A stretch of DNA of 64,000 bases from Sphingomonas sp. JC676 (GTDB lineage: Bacteria; Pseudomonadota; Alphaproteobacteria; Sphingomonadales; Sphingomonadaceae), in the NCBI RefSeq assembly GCF_014489075.1, contig NZ_JACTGR010000006.1, positions 1-64,000 of the forward strand, given 5' to 3'. Both the position numbers and the translations under genes were made by a program. Every line of letters starts with the position of its first letter. The stretch's first letter is position 1. Below the pieces are notes generated by a model, which searched no databases, had not been told where the DNA came from, and saw nothing but the letters and a program-made list of their open reading frames with translations. Below, in pieces: positions 42,120-50,856 of this stretch.

Positions 42120-44368
42120 ACGGGGGAACGCCGCTCGCCCGCCTGCTCGCCTTCGCCCGATCGCTGGCAAGGCGCATCGATGCTGCACCCGACGCACTCG
42201 CGCGCGGAGTAGCCACGCTCCGCGCCACGCATCGCGAACGCGGCTGGCGCGGCTTATTCACGCCGCCGCGCATCCTCATCGGCGGCGGCGCCTTGCTCTT
42301 CGCCGGCGTCGGCACGCTCTACTGGATCACCCTGCCGCCGCCGCTCCCGGGCTACGCCACGGTGCGCACCACATGGCAGCCGTCCGAGGCCTGGCTCTAC
42401 GACCGCAACGGTCGGCTGATCGACAGCGCCCGTATCGATTATCGGGCCCGCCGCCTCGCCTGGGTTCGCCTCGAGGACGTCGCTCCCGTTGCCCGCGACG
42501 TCCTCGTCACCGCCGAGGACCGGCGTTTCCGCGACCATGGCGGGGTCGACTGGTGGGCGCTCGCCGGGTCGCTGCGCGACAAGGCCGAGGGCAAGCGCGC
42601 CCGCGGCGCCAGCACGCTCTCGATGCAGGTCGCCGCCTATCTCGCGCCCGACCTGTCACGGCCCGGCCATCGCGGCTTCTGGGACAAGCTCCGCCAGATG
42701 CGCGCCGCTTCGCAGCTCGAAGCGGGCTGGACCAAGGACCAGATCCTGGAGGCCTATCTCAACCTCGCCGGGTTCCGCGGAGAGGCGCAGGGCATCGCCG
42801 CAGCCGCGCTCGGCCTGTTCGGCAAGACCCCCGCCACGCTCAGCCGCGACGATGCATTGTTGCTCGCGGCGCTGCTCCCCGATCCCGGCGCGGGCTCCAC
42901 CAAGGTGGCGCAACGCGCCTGCGCGCTGAGCCATGACAAGGATTGCAGCCGCTTCGCCGGCGCCGCCGCCTCGATGCTCGGCCCTGCGCGCAGCCTGGCG
43001 CTCGATCCCGGCCTCGCCCCGCACCTCGCCGCCCGCCTGCTCACCAAGCCCGGCGCCAGGATCACCACTACGCTCGACGTGCGGATCCAGGCGGTCGCCA
43101 TCACGGCGTTGCGCCGCCAACTCCAGGGCCTGGGCGGCACCCGTGCCCGCGACGGCGCGGTGGTGGTGGTCGACAACCAAAGCGGCGACGTGCTCGCCTA
43201 TGTGGGCGGGATCGGCGGCGAATCGACTGCCCCCTCGGTCGACGGCGCCGCCGCCTATCGCCAGGCCGGATCGACGCTGAAGCCCTTCCTCTATGCCCAG
43301 GCGATCGAGAAGGGCTATCTCACCGCCGCCTCGATCCTCGACGATTCGCCGGTCCAGCTCGACACTGCCTCGGGCCTCTACGTCCCCCAGAATTACGACC
43401 GCGCCTTCAAGGGGCCGGTGTCGGCCCGCGTCGCCCTGGCCGGCTCGCTCAACGTCCCCGCGGTGCGCACTTTGCTCCTTACCGGCGTCGATTCCTTCCG
43501 CGACCGGCTCTGGGACACGGGCTATCGCGGCCTGGTCGAAGACGGTCAGTACTATGGCTATTCACTGGCGCTGGGCTCAGCCGAAGTTACCTTGTTGGAG
43601 CAGGCCGATGCCTATCGCAGCCTCGCGCTCGGCGGACGCTGGGCGCCGCTCCGCCTGACGAAGGACGACCCGCACGAGCCGTTGCGCCATGTCACTACGC
43701 CCCAGGCGGCGTGGATCGTCGCCGACATCCTTGCCGATCCCAACGCCCGCGCCGGCACCTTCGGCACGGATTCAGCGCTGCGTCTGCCCTTCTGGGCGGC
43801 AGCCAAGACCGGCACCTCCAAGGCAATGCGCGACAATTGGTGCATCGGCTTTTCCGACCGCTTCACGGTCGCGGTCTGGGTCGGCAATCTCGAGGGCGAT
43901 CCGATGCGCGCCGTTTCGGGAACCAGCGGCGCAGCGCCGGTCTGGCGCGACGTGATGCTCGCGCTCCACGACGGAACCCCGAGCAGGCCGCTGCCCGAGC
44001 CAGCCGGTATCGAGATGCGCCAGATTCGCTTCGCCCAGGGCGTCGAGCAGCCGCGCCGCGAATACTTCCTGAAAGGCACCGCGCTGACCCAGATCGCCTT
44101 CGCGCCCGAAGCCGCCCGGCGCCCGCGCATCGTCAATCCGGTGGCGGGCAGCGTCTATGCGCTCGATCCCGATATTCCGCCCGCCAATCAGCGACTTGCC
44201 ATATCGGTGAGCGGTGAGGTGACCGGCCATCGCCTCCTGCTCGACACCCATGATCTGGGCGCGGCGGATGCGCGTCCGATGGTGCTCGCGCCGCCGGGTC
44301 AGCACCGGTTGAAGCTGGTCGATCCGGGCGGGAAGGTGGTCGACCAGATCCTATTCACGATCCGGTAG
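42116..44368 (+). CDS. pbpC: Penicillin-binding protein 1C
   Basis: PBP1C joins glycan transferase and transpeptidase functions in peptidoglycan synthesis. This 750-residue protein has a membrane anchor (about 53-72: ILIGGGALLFAGVGTLYWIT), a glycosyltransferase domain with EDRRFRDHGGVD (Glu134) and RGASTLSMQ (163-171), a transpeptidase with STLK (Ser386, Lys389), SLN (444-446) and KTGT (564-567), and a C-terminal BiPBP_C domain. All catalytic motifs are present. The GTG start overlaps the preceding macroglobulin stop by four bases; the pairing of these two genes is well known. Confidence 0.96.
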   Translation: MNGGTPLARLLAFARSLARRIDAAPDALARGVATLRATHRERGWRGLFTPPRILIGGGALLFAGVGTLYWITLPPPLPGYATVRTTWQPSEAWLYDRNGRLIDSARIDYRARRLAWVRLEDVAPVARDVLVTAEDRRFRDHGGVDWWALAGSLRDKAEGKRARGASTLSMQVAAYLAPDLSRPGHRGFWDKLRQMRAASQLEAGWTKDQILEAYLNLAGFRGEAQGIAAAALGLFGKTPATLSRDDALLLAALLPDPGAGSTKVAQRACALSHDKDCSRFAGAAASMLGPARSLALDPGLAPHLAARLLTKPGARITTTLDVRIQAVAITALRRQLQGLGGTRARDGAVVVVDNQSGDVLAYVGGIGGESTAPSVDGAAAYRQAGSTLKPFLYAQAIEKGYLTAASILDDSPVQLDTASGLYVPQNYDRAFKGPVSARVALAGSLNVPAVRTLLLTGVDSFRDRLWDTGYRGLVEDGQYYGYSLALGSAEVTLLEQADAYRSLALGGRWAPLRLTKDDPHEPLRHVTTPQAAWIVADILADPNARAGTFGTDSALRLPFWAAAKTGTSKAMRDNWCIGFSDRFTVAVWVGNLEGDPMRAVSGTSGAAPVWRDVMLALHDGTPSRPLPEPAGIEMRQIRFAQGVEQPRREYFLKGTALTQIAFAPEAARRPRIVNPVAGSVYALDPDIPPANQRLAISVSGEVTGHRLLLDTHDLGAADARPMVLAPPGQHRLKLVDPGGKVVDQILFTIR

Positions 44369-44520
44369 ATCGGGCGCTGAACGGCTCGTCGAAATATCTT
44401 CACATATGGTGGATTAATACGGACCCGAAATGCTTTTCCGGCGTTTACGCGTCGGTCCCACCCCCTTTCGGGGCCGTGCTCACGGGCACCGGCCGCGCTG
44501 CCGCAACGGCGCGGCCGAAC

Positions 44521-44545
44521 CCCGAGCGGCAAAAAGCCGCCCGGG
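44521..44545 (-). terminator. Possible hairpin terminator after the RcnB-like gene
   Basis: CCCGAGCGGC-AAAAA-GCCGCCCGGG forms a 10-bp stem with one mismatch. It lies 18 bases beyond the stop of the minus-strand gene at 44563. It lacks a clear U tract, so termination is uncertain. Confidence 0.35.
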
Positions 44546-44562
44546 CCCCGACGAAAATCGAC

Positions 44563-45084
44563 TTACCAGTAGAAGCCGGGAAGCACGCGGATCACGACGC
44601 CGCGGCGCGTGTCAATCAGCAGCACGTCGTTATAGTGGCGCACCCAGCTCTGGTAGCGCCCGGCGCGCGGCAGGTGATAGCGCCAAGGATCGGCGATGAT
44701 GTAGCGCGAGCCGAAATAGGGAGCGCCGATCCGGGCGCCCGCAGTGAAGCGATTGTAGCGGAAGGGCGCACGCCAGTTGCCGCGCGAATAGACGCCGCGG
44801 TTCCGGTCGCGGTTGGTGCGCCAGTCATTGTCGCCCCAGTTGCGGTTGCGGTCGCGCAGGTCCTCGCGATATTCCTGATGCGCCTCGCGCACGTCGCGGC
44901 GCTGCTCGCGGACCTCGTGCGGATTGCCGCGGCGCTGCGCCTGGCGCAGCTCGCGCTGCTCCTCGCGGATATCCTGGCGGTCGCGGCGCAGCTCGCGAGT
45001 CGACTGGGCATAGGCCGCGGTCGGCAGCGCGGCCGCCGGCATGGCGACCGCGGCGAGCAGCGTGGCGGTGATGAACTTCTTCAT
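44563..45084 (-). CDS. RcnB family periplasmic protein
   Basis: This 173-residue protein starts at ATG 45084 with a GGAGGAA site and a signal peptide (MKKFITATLLAAVAMPAAAL). After it comes a long charged, Arg/Glu/Gln-rich helical region (about 24-90: RRDRQDIREEQRELRQ and similar), then the C-terminal RcnB-like domain (PYFGSRYIIADPWRYHLPRA, WVRHYNDVLLIDTRRGVVIR). RcnB in E. coli is linked to nickel/cobalt tolerance, but family members in sphingomonads are common and mostly untested. The helical region could be a coiled coil. Confidence 0.87.
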   Translation of the reverse strand: MKKFITATLLAAVAMPAAALPTAAYAQSTRELRRDRQDIREEQRELRQAQRRGNPHEVREQRRDVREAHQEYREDLRDRNRNWGDNDWRTNRDRNRGVYSRGNWRAPFRYNRFTAGARIGAPYFGSRYIIADPWRYHLPRAGRYQSWVRHYNDVLLIDTRRGVVIRVLPGFYW

Positions 45085-45189
45085 GGCTTCCTCCAAACAT
45101 GGCCCGGCGAAACCGCCGGCACGCGCATGGAATGGAGGAGCTGCGCTGAACGCGGCGGGAACGCGCCAGTCAGCTGGGAGCAAGGATCG

Positions 45190-45669
45190 TTACGGGCCGG
45201 TGTTGTCGCCGCCGCCCGGGCCGCCGGTGCCCGGCGCGCCGACCGTGCCGATATTGCCGAACAGATCCTGGAAGAAGTTGGAGTGACGGCCCAGCGTCGG
45301 GGTCTTCTTGCCATAAGGATCGATCGACGCGATCATCTCGGCGCCCATGCGATCGACGCCGACGACATTGCCTGCCGCATCGAAGCGGACGCGCAGCGTC
45401 AGCTGGGTCTTGGTGCGCGGGCCCTGGTACGCCATGTTGCTGCTGTCGCGCGAGACGTAATACCATTCGCCTTCGTTGAACTGGCTGGTCAGCGTCGGGC
45501 GGCCGAGCGTCTGGAGGACCGAGTCGCGATTGTCGATGCCCGGCTGGATCGCATCCACCAGCGCCGAATCCACGACATAGCCTTGGTGCGTCCGCACCGG
45601 AGTGCAGGCGGCGGTGCCCATGGCGGCTAGCAGCGCAACGGCGCCAAGCGCGCGAACGGGAAATGACAT
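45190..45669 (-). CDS. bamE: Outer-membrane assembly lipoprotein BamE
   Basis: BamE (SmpA/OmlA) is an accessory lipoprotein of the BAM complex that inserts outer-membrane proteins. The 159-residue protein starts at ATG 45669 with a lipoprotein signal ending MGTAAC. The core has the family strand-helix pattern: HQGYVVDSALVDAIQPG, NRDSVLQTLGRPTLTSQF, EWYYVSRDSSNMAYQGP, LRVRFDAAGNV. The Gly-rich C-terminus is disordered. It is divergent from the ubiquinol-cytochrome c chaperone gene, a neighbourhood often seen in alphaproteobacteria. Confidence 0.94.
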   Translation of the reverse strand: MSFPVRALGAVALLAAMGTAACTPVRTHQGYVVDSALVDAIQPGIDNRDSVLQTLGRPTLTSQFNEGEWYYVSRDSSNMAYQGPRTKTQLTLRVRFDAAGNVVGVDRMGAEMIASIDPYGKKTPTLGRHSNFFQDLFGNIGTVGAPGTGGPGGGDNTGP

Positions 45670-45787
45670 GATGGTCTCCAGGCAGAAGCAACCCGACCGC
45701 GCATTGCATCGCGGGCCGTTCGCCTCAATATGCGGCAAAATGCGGCCAAACAAGGTCGCGCCTGATTACACGGACCAGAACCAGACC

Positions 45788-46300
45788 ATGCGATTGCTAA
45801 AGCGGCTGCTCGGCGGCCACGATCGCGGCACGGCGCCGCTTCTCTATCAGGCCGTCGTGGCCGAAGGGCGCCGGCCGCATTGGTATCAGACGGGGCAGGT
45901 GCCCGATACGATCGACGGCCGCTTCGACATGATCGCGGCGGTGCTTTCGATCGTGCTGCTCCGGCTCGAGGCCGAGCCGGAAGGCGCCGCCCCCAACGCC
46001 GCGCTCGCCGAATGCTTCATCCAGGACATGGACGGCCAGCTGCGCGAGATCGGCATCGGCGACATCGTCGTCGGCAAGCATATCGGCCGGATGATGGGCA
46101 TGCTGGGCGGGCGGCTCACCGCCTATCGCGCCGGGCTGGCTGCGGGGTCGCTCCAGGACGCGCTGGTCCGCAATCTCTATCGCGGCCACGCGCCCGAAGA
46201 CGCGGCGCTTGCGCATGTCGAGGCCGAGTTGCTCGTGTTCCGCGGCAAGCTCGCCGCCGCGCCGATCGCCTCCGTCATCGCCGGGAAGCTGCCCGCATGA
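45788..46300 (+). CDS. Ubiquinol-cytochrome c chaperone family protein
   Basis: This 170-residue protein resembles the Cbp3/UQCC-type chaperone of cytochrome bc1 assembly: LYQAVVAEGRRPHWYQTG, TIDGRFDMIAAVLSIVLLRL and CFIQDMDGQLREIGIGDIVV are typical. It is cytoplasmic or membrane-associated and helps mature cytochrome b in relatives. The start ATG 45788 fits the conserved N-terminus. Its TGA overlaps the start of the DUF177 gene by four bases (ATGA), so the two are coupled. Confidence 0.92.
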   Translation: MRLLKRLLGGHDRGTAPLLYQAVVAEGRRPHWYQTGQVPDTIDGRFDMIAAVLSIVLLRLEAEPEGAAPNAALAECFIQDMDGQLREIGIGDIVVGKHIGRMMGMLGGRLTAYRAGLAAGSLQDALVRNLYRGHAPEDAALAHVEAELLVFRGKLAAAPIASVIAGKLPA

Positions 46301-46845
46301 CCGCGTCCGAATTCTCGCGCCCGCACCGGCTCGACCAGATCGGCGCCGGCGAAAGCCAGGTCCACGTCGCGGCCGATCCGGCCGAGCGCGCCGCGCTCGC
46401 CAGGCGTTTCGACATCCCGGCGATCGATTCGCTCGAAGCCGATTATGCGATTCGCCGCGACGCCACCGGCATCGTCGCCCGCGGCCGCATCCGGGCGAGC
46501 GTCGTGCAGAGCTGCATCGCCACCCGCGATCCCGTCCCCGCCAGGATCGACGAGGATTTCGCGATCCGCTTCGTCCCCGAGACCGAAGGCGATCCCAACG
46601 ACGAGATCGAGCTCGACGCCGACGAATGCGATACGGTGTTCTACACCGGCAGCGCGATCGACCTGGGCGAAGCGGCTGCCGAGACGCTGGCGCTCGCGCT
46701 CGATCCCTTCCCGCGCAGCCCCAATGCCGAGGCGACGCTGAAACGGGCAGGCGTGCTCAGCGAAGAGGAAGCGAAGCGTCTGGCCGAGGAGAGCGGCCCG
46801 TTCGGCGCGCTGGCCGCGCTCCGGGGCACGCCCGACAAGAGCTGA
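46297..46845 (+). CDS. DUF177 (YceD-like) protein
   Basis: This 182-residue protein matches DUF177, which is linked in other bacteria to rRNA or ribosome-related functions and to fatty-acid genes. Visible are FSRPHRLDQIGAGESQVHVA at the N-terminus, VVQSCIATRDPVPARIDEDF, the acidic EIELDADECDTVFYTGSAID block and LALALDPFPRSPNA. ATG 46297 overlaps the preceding stop. In many alphaproteobacteria plsX follows; here an AAA ATPase follows instead. Confidence 0.92.
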   Translation: MTASEFSRPHRLDQIGAGESQVHVAADPAERAALARRFDIPAIDSLEADYAIRRDATGIVARGRIRASVVQSCIATRDPVPARIDEDFAIRFVPETEGDPNDEIELDADECDTVFYTGSAIDLGEAAAETLALALDPFPRSPNAEATLKRAGVLSEEEAKRLAEESGPFGALAALRGTPDKS

Positions 46846-46853
46846 GAGATTTT

Positions 46854-47402
46854 CTGGACCAATTCGTTGTCATTTCCGGCTGCTCGGGTGGCGGCAAATC
46901 GACCTTGCTGGCCGAACTCGCGCGCCGGGGATTCAGCACCGTACCCGAGCCGGGGCGCCGTATCGTCACCGAGGAACTGCGGTGCAACGGCAACGCTCTG
47001 CCCTGGACGGACATGGCTACCTTCGCGAGGCGGGCGATCGCGATGGCGCTGGCCGATCGTCTCGCTGCGGAATCACGCAAGGCTCTGGTGTTCTTCGACC
47101 GCGGGCTCGTCGATGCCGCCGTCGCGCTCGAACATGCCACGGGCGAACGCACCGTCATGCCGCTCGGCACGGCCCATCGTTACAATGCCAACGTCTTTCT
47201 CGCCCCGCCCTGGTCCGAGATCCATGTCCACGACGCCGAGCGCCGACTCGAATTCACCGAGGCAGTCGCGGAATATGCACGGCTGGAACGGGCCTATCGC
47301 GCGCTCGGCTACACCATGCACCTGCTGTCCAGGGTCGACGTCGAAGCGCGCGCCGATTTCGTCCTCGCAACACTGGGCGCCGCGCCGCCGGTTGCAATGT
47401 AG
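46854..47402 (+). CDS. AAA-type ATPase, probably starting at CTG
   Basis: The frame encodes a P-loop ATPase of about 182 residues: Walker A GCSGGGKST (about 9-17), EPGRRIVTEELR, and LVFFDRGLVDAAVAL as Walker B-like segment. The family (predicted ATPases of the AAA_28 type) usually begins M-D-[RQ]-F-V-V-I-S-G; here that position is CTG at 46854, preceded by GAGAG five bases upstream, and no ATG, GTG or TTG is near. CTG at 46842 is an alternative. It lies nine bases after the DUF177 stop. Function is unknown. Confidence 0.85.
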   Translation: MDQFVVISGCSGGGKSTLLAELARRGFSTVPEPGRRIVTEELRCNGNALPWTDMATFARRAIAMALADRLAAESRKALVFFDRGLVDAAVALEHATGERTVMPLGTAHRYNANVFLAPPWSEIHVHDAERRLEFTEAVAEYARLERAYRALGYTMHLLSRVDVEARADFVLATLGAAPPVAM

Positions 47403-47522
47403 GACTTCGCCTGCGAGCCGATACCGGCTCTTTCTCATCGCGAATAAAATCGAACTGCCTCACGCGTATGCGCGCGTAGACCCTGTGACGTTTGTGACTT
47501 TAGGGTAACCGGCTACCGCTCG
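47396..47522 (+). repeat. 125-bp intergenic element, copy B
   Basis: It is colinear with copy A at 30087-30212 and in the same orientation. It holds a 6-bp hairpin GAGCCG-ATAC-CGGCTC (47415-47430) followed by TTTCTC. It lies between the convergent AAA ATPase and TetR genes and overlaps the ATPase stop codon. Confidence 0.7.
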
Positions 47523-47553
47523 AAGGCATGACCGGCCACGAATCTGCGCGGGC

Positions 47554-48231
47554 TCAAATTCCCTTGCCGATCCCCCGCGCCAGCATCGTCGCGACGGTAT
47601 CGGCGATCGTCTCGGGATCGACGTCCTCGTCCCATACGCTGTAGCGCAGCCCCAGGAACACGTTCATCCCCATGATCGCCCAGGCGTGGATCTCGCCGAC
47701 ATCCTCGCGTACCTCGCCCCGCTCGGCGCTCGCGCGCAAACGCTTGGCGATGCGGTCGGCGGTGGTCGCATAATGCATGCGGAAACTCTCGGGATCGACG
47801 AACTCGGCCTCGTCGATGATCCGATAGATTTCCTTGTGGGAGCGGGCGAAGCGAATGAACGCCAGCAGCGCGGCGCGCTCGGCGGCGATCTGCCCCGTCG
47901 CGCCCTTCAGCGCCGGCGCGACATTCTCGCGCACCTGTTCGGACATGTCGCGGACCAGCGCGCGGAACACATCGTCCTTCGAATCGAAATAGGTGTAGAA
48001 GCTGCCCAGCGCGACGCCGGCGCGGCGGGTGATTCCGCTGATCGAGCCCTCGTGGAATCCCTTTTCGCCGAACTCCTCGGCCGCGGCATCCAGGATCGCG
48101 CGGAGCGTCCGCCGCCCGCGCGCGGTGCGCGGTTCCTTGCCCGCGCTGGCGGCCTCGGAGGAGCTGGGGCGCTGGCCCGGCGTGGGCCCCGCACCAGAGG
48201 ATGTGGCCGCATTGCCACGCCCTTCAACCAT
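47554..48231 (-). CDS. TetR/AcrR family regulator
   Basis: This 225-residue repressor-type protein has a Ser/Ala-rich N-terminal extension (residues 1-35), then the TetR helix-turn-helix (RGRRTLRAILDAAAEEFG, GISGITRRAGVALGSFYTYF) at about 38-85, and a helical ligand domain. It is divergent from the TonB receptor gene across 116 bases and probably regulates that gene and possibly the MFS gene. The ligand is not known. Confidence 0.92.
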   Translation of the reverse strand: MVEGRGNAATSSGAGPTPGQRPSSSEAASAGKEPRTARGRRTLRAILDAAAEEFGEKGFHEGSISGITRRAGVALGSFYTYFDSKDDVFRALVRDMSEQVRENVAPALKGATGQIAAERAALLAFIRFARSHKEIYRIIDEAEFVDPESFRMHYATTADRIAKRLRASAERGEVREDVGEIHAWAIMGMNVFLGLRYSVWDEDVDPETIADTVATMLARGIGKGI

Positions 48232-48347
48232 GTTGCTCTCTCCCTGCTTGATCCAAGTTGAAACCCGGTTCAGGTTTCAGTATAGCGTCCGGCGACCGCT
48301 TACAACCCGCACGAACGACGGGTTGGCCACCGGGGAGGAGATATACA

Positions 48348-50708
48348 ATGTCACGCCTGAATCCGTCTGCACGCGCCCTATTGTTTGTCGGGGCCGCCTT
48401 CGCCGCTTTGGGCGCCGCCCCAGCCTTCGCCCAGGACAGCGCCGCCACCGATGCAGCCGCGCGGTCCGACGAGACCGCCGTGCAGGACAGCGGCGAAATC
48501 GTCGTCACGGCACGCCGCCGCGAGGAGCGCCTGCTCGACGTGCCGACCGCGGTGACTGCCTTTTCCGCCGCCGCGCTCGAGCAGCAGGGCGCGATCGACC
48601 TGACTGACATCCAGAACACGACCCCCAACACCACGCTGAAGGACGCCCGCGGCACCAATTCGACGCTCGCCGCCTTCATCCGCGGCGTCGGCCAGCAGGA
48701 TCCGGTACCGGGCTTCGAGGCTGGCATCGGCATCTATCTCGACGACATCTATCTCAACCGTCCCCAGGCGGCGGTGCTCGACATCTACGATGTCGACCGG
48801 ATCGAGATCCTGCGCGGTCCGCAGGGCACGCTCTATGGCCGCAACACGATCGGTGGCGCGGTGAAATACGTCACCAGGAAGCTCGAGGACAAGCCGACGC
48901 TGTCGGTCAAGGGCACCTATGGCTCGTACAAGCAGGCAGACGTGATCGTCAGGGCCTCGATGCCGCTGGGCAACCTGTTCAAGATCGGCGTGTCGGGCGC
49001 GCGGCTGACGCGCGACGGCTTCGGCGAGAACAAGTATCTCGGCACCGAGAATTACAACAAGGACGTCTGGGCCGCGCGCGGCACGCTCGAATTCGAGACG
49101 CCCGACGAGCGCATGTCGATCCGCATCACCGGCGACTATACCCATGACAAGTCGCAACCGCGCAACGGCCACCGCCTGTTCGCCGGCCTGCTGACCGGCT
49201 CGCCCTATCTCCCGAACGTCTATGACACCAATGCCGGCCTCACCAATCCGAAGCAGGATGTCGAGGCGGGCGGCGTCTCGATGGCGGTCAATGCCGACAT
49301 TTCCGATCGCATCACGCTGCGCAGCATCAGCGCGTACCGCGAGGATACGTCGCACGCGCCGATCGATTTCGATTCGACGCCCTCGGTCGATGTCGACGTG
49401 CCGGCGATCTACAAGAACAGCCAGACCAGCCAGGAATTCCAGCTGCTCTACAACAGCGACAAGCTGAACGGCATTGTCGGCTTCTATTATCTGGGCGCCA
49501 CCGCGCAGACCGGCTTCGGCGTGCTGCTGTCGACCACGCTTGCGGGCCTCAACGCCTATACCGCGGGCGACGTGCGCACCGAGACCAGCTCGATTTACGG
49601 CGATTTCACCTACGACATCACGCCGCAAATCAGTCTTACCGTCGGCGGCCGCTACACCTGGGATCAGCGCCGCAGCCATGTGTTCAAGGCCAATTATATC
49701 GGCCTGACTTCCGAATTCGGCGGCAAGCCGGTTCCGTTCGGCGCGCCTTCCACCAATTTCGACGGCACCGCCAACTTCAAGCGCTTTACCCCGCGCGCCT
49801 CGCTCGCCTTCAAGCCGAGCGACAACCACATGATCTATGCGTCCTATTCCGAAGGCTTCAAGGGCGGCGGCTTCGATCCGCGCGGCTCCGGCACTTCGGC
49901 GCCGATCAGCAATCCGGCGGCGGGCCGTACCTATCAGGACATCTACAACTACCTCTCGTTCGATCCGGAGACGGTGAAGAGCTACGAGATCGGCTGGAAG
50001 GGCTCGGCGTTCGACCATCGCCTGAGCTGGGCGCTCGACGGCTTCTATTCGGACTATTCGGACGTCCAGATCCCGGGTTCGGTCGGCTGCCTGGTCGGCG
50101 GCGTCCAGACCTTCTGCGGCATCACCACCAACGCGGCCAAGGCCGATATCAAGGGCGTCGAGCTCGAATCGAACGCCGTGCTCTCGCGCGGCTTCGCCGG
50201 GCCGGGGTCGAACATTACCTTCACCGGCACGCTCGGCTATATCGACGCCAAGTATAAGCGCTTCATCGGGCCGACCGGCGTCGACATCGCCAATGTCCGC
50301 GTGTTCCAGAACACGCCCGAATGGACGCTGTCGGGCACGCTCGGCGCCGCGCTTCCAGTGGGCGATGGCGATCTGACCGCGTCGAGCACGCTCTCCTATC
50401 GCAGCCTGACGCACCAGTTCGAAACGGCGAGCCCGTTCCTCGATCAGCCGGGATATGCGCTGCTCGACGCGCATTTGACCTACAGCTTTGGCGAGAATGG
50501 CCGCTATTCGATCGGCCTCCACGGCAAGAACCTGACCGACGAGCACTACAAGACCTCGGGCTATCAATATATCAGCACGACGATCGCGGGCGTACCGATC
50601 AAAAATGCCCAGGGCGGTTATACCCCCACGCTGGGCAAGGAAGGCATCGCCACCGCCTTCTACGGCAATCCCCGCCAGATCTTCGCGACGTTCGGCCTGA
50701 AATTCTAA
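48348..50708 (+). CDS. TonB-dependent outer-membrane receptor
   Basis: This 786-residue receptor starts at ATG 48348 with GAGGAG upstream and a signal peptide ending in APAFAQ. TonB-box-like sequence is GEIVVTARRREER; the plug shows FIRGVGQQDPVPGFE and VDRIEILRGPQGTLYGRNTIGG; a long barrel follows and ends in Phe. It belongs to the large sphingomonad receptor group that imports diverse substrates, including aromatic compounds and glycans. Context (TetR upstream, MFS transporter downstream) suggests an uptake module for one unknown substrate. Confidence 0.95.
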   Translation: MSRLNPSARALLFVGAAFAALGAAPAFAQDSAATDAAARSDETAVQDSGEIVVTARRREERLLDVPTAVTAFSAAALEQQGAIDLTDIQNTTPNTTLKDARGTNSTLAAFIRGVGQQDPVPGFEAGIGIYLDDIYLNRPQAAVLDIYDVDRIEILRGPQGTLYGRNTIGGAVKYVTRKLEDKPTLSVKGTYGSYKQADVIVRASMPLGNLFKIGVSGARLTRDGFGENKYLGTENYNKDVWAARGTLEFETPDERMSIRITGDYTHDKSQPRNGHRLFAGLLTGSPYLPNVYDTNAGLTNPKQDVEAGGVSMAVNADISDRITLRSISAYREDTSHAPIDFDSTPSVDVDVPAIYKNSQTSQEFQLLYNSDKLNGIVGFYYLGATAQTGFGVLLSTTLAGLNAYTAGDVRTETSSIYGDFTYDITPQISLTVGGRYTWDQRRSHVFKANYIGLTSEFGGKPVPFGAPSTNFDGTANFKRFTPRASLAFKPSDNHMIYASYSEGFKGGGFDPRGSGTSAPISNPAAGRTYQDIYNYLSFDPETVKSYEIGWKGSAFDHRLSWALDGFYSDYSDVQIPGSVGCLVGGVQTFCGITTNAAKADIKGVELESNAVLSRGFAGPGSNITFTGTLGYIDAKYKRFIGPTGVDIANVRVFQNTPEWTLSGTLGAALPVGDGDLTASSTLSYRSLTHQFETASPFLDQPGYALLDAHLTYSFGENGRYSIGLHGKNLTDEHYKTSGYQYISTTIAGVPIKNAQGGYTPTLGKEGIATAFYGNPRQIFATFGLKF

Positions 50709-50721
50709 GCTTCCTTCTTCC

Positions 50722-50835
50722 CCCTCTCCCGCTTGCGGGAGAGGGTCCGGGTGAGAGTGAATCGTGCAAGATTGAGCGCATCGGGTGAGGCCACTACAGA
50801 CCCTCACCCAACCCTCTCCCGCAAGCGAGAGAGGG
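50722..50835. repeat. Pair of inverted REP-like palindromes
   Basis: Two copies of CCCTCTCCCGC...GCGGGAGAGGG-type palindromes (50722-50745 and 50812-50835) lie in opposite orientation and are joined by about 65 bases. The first is a perfect 11-bp stem, the second has one mismatch. The extra arm GGGTGAG is shared in inverted form. They lie between the receptor and MFS genes and may stop or slow transcription. Confidence 0.75.
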
Positions 50836-50856
50836 CATTTTGGCGAAAGGCTACCG

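Noticed and set aside
48378..50807. Long minus-strand frame across the second TonB receptor
   Set aside because: Same reason: shadow of a clear receptor gene on the other strand.
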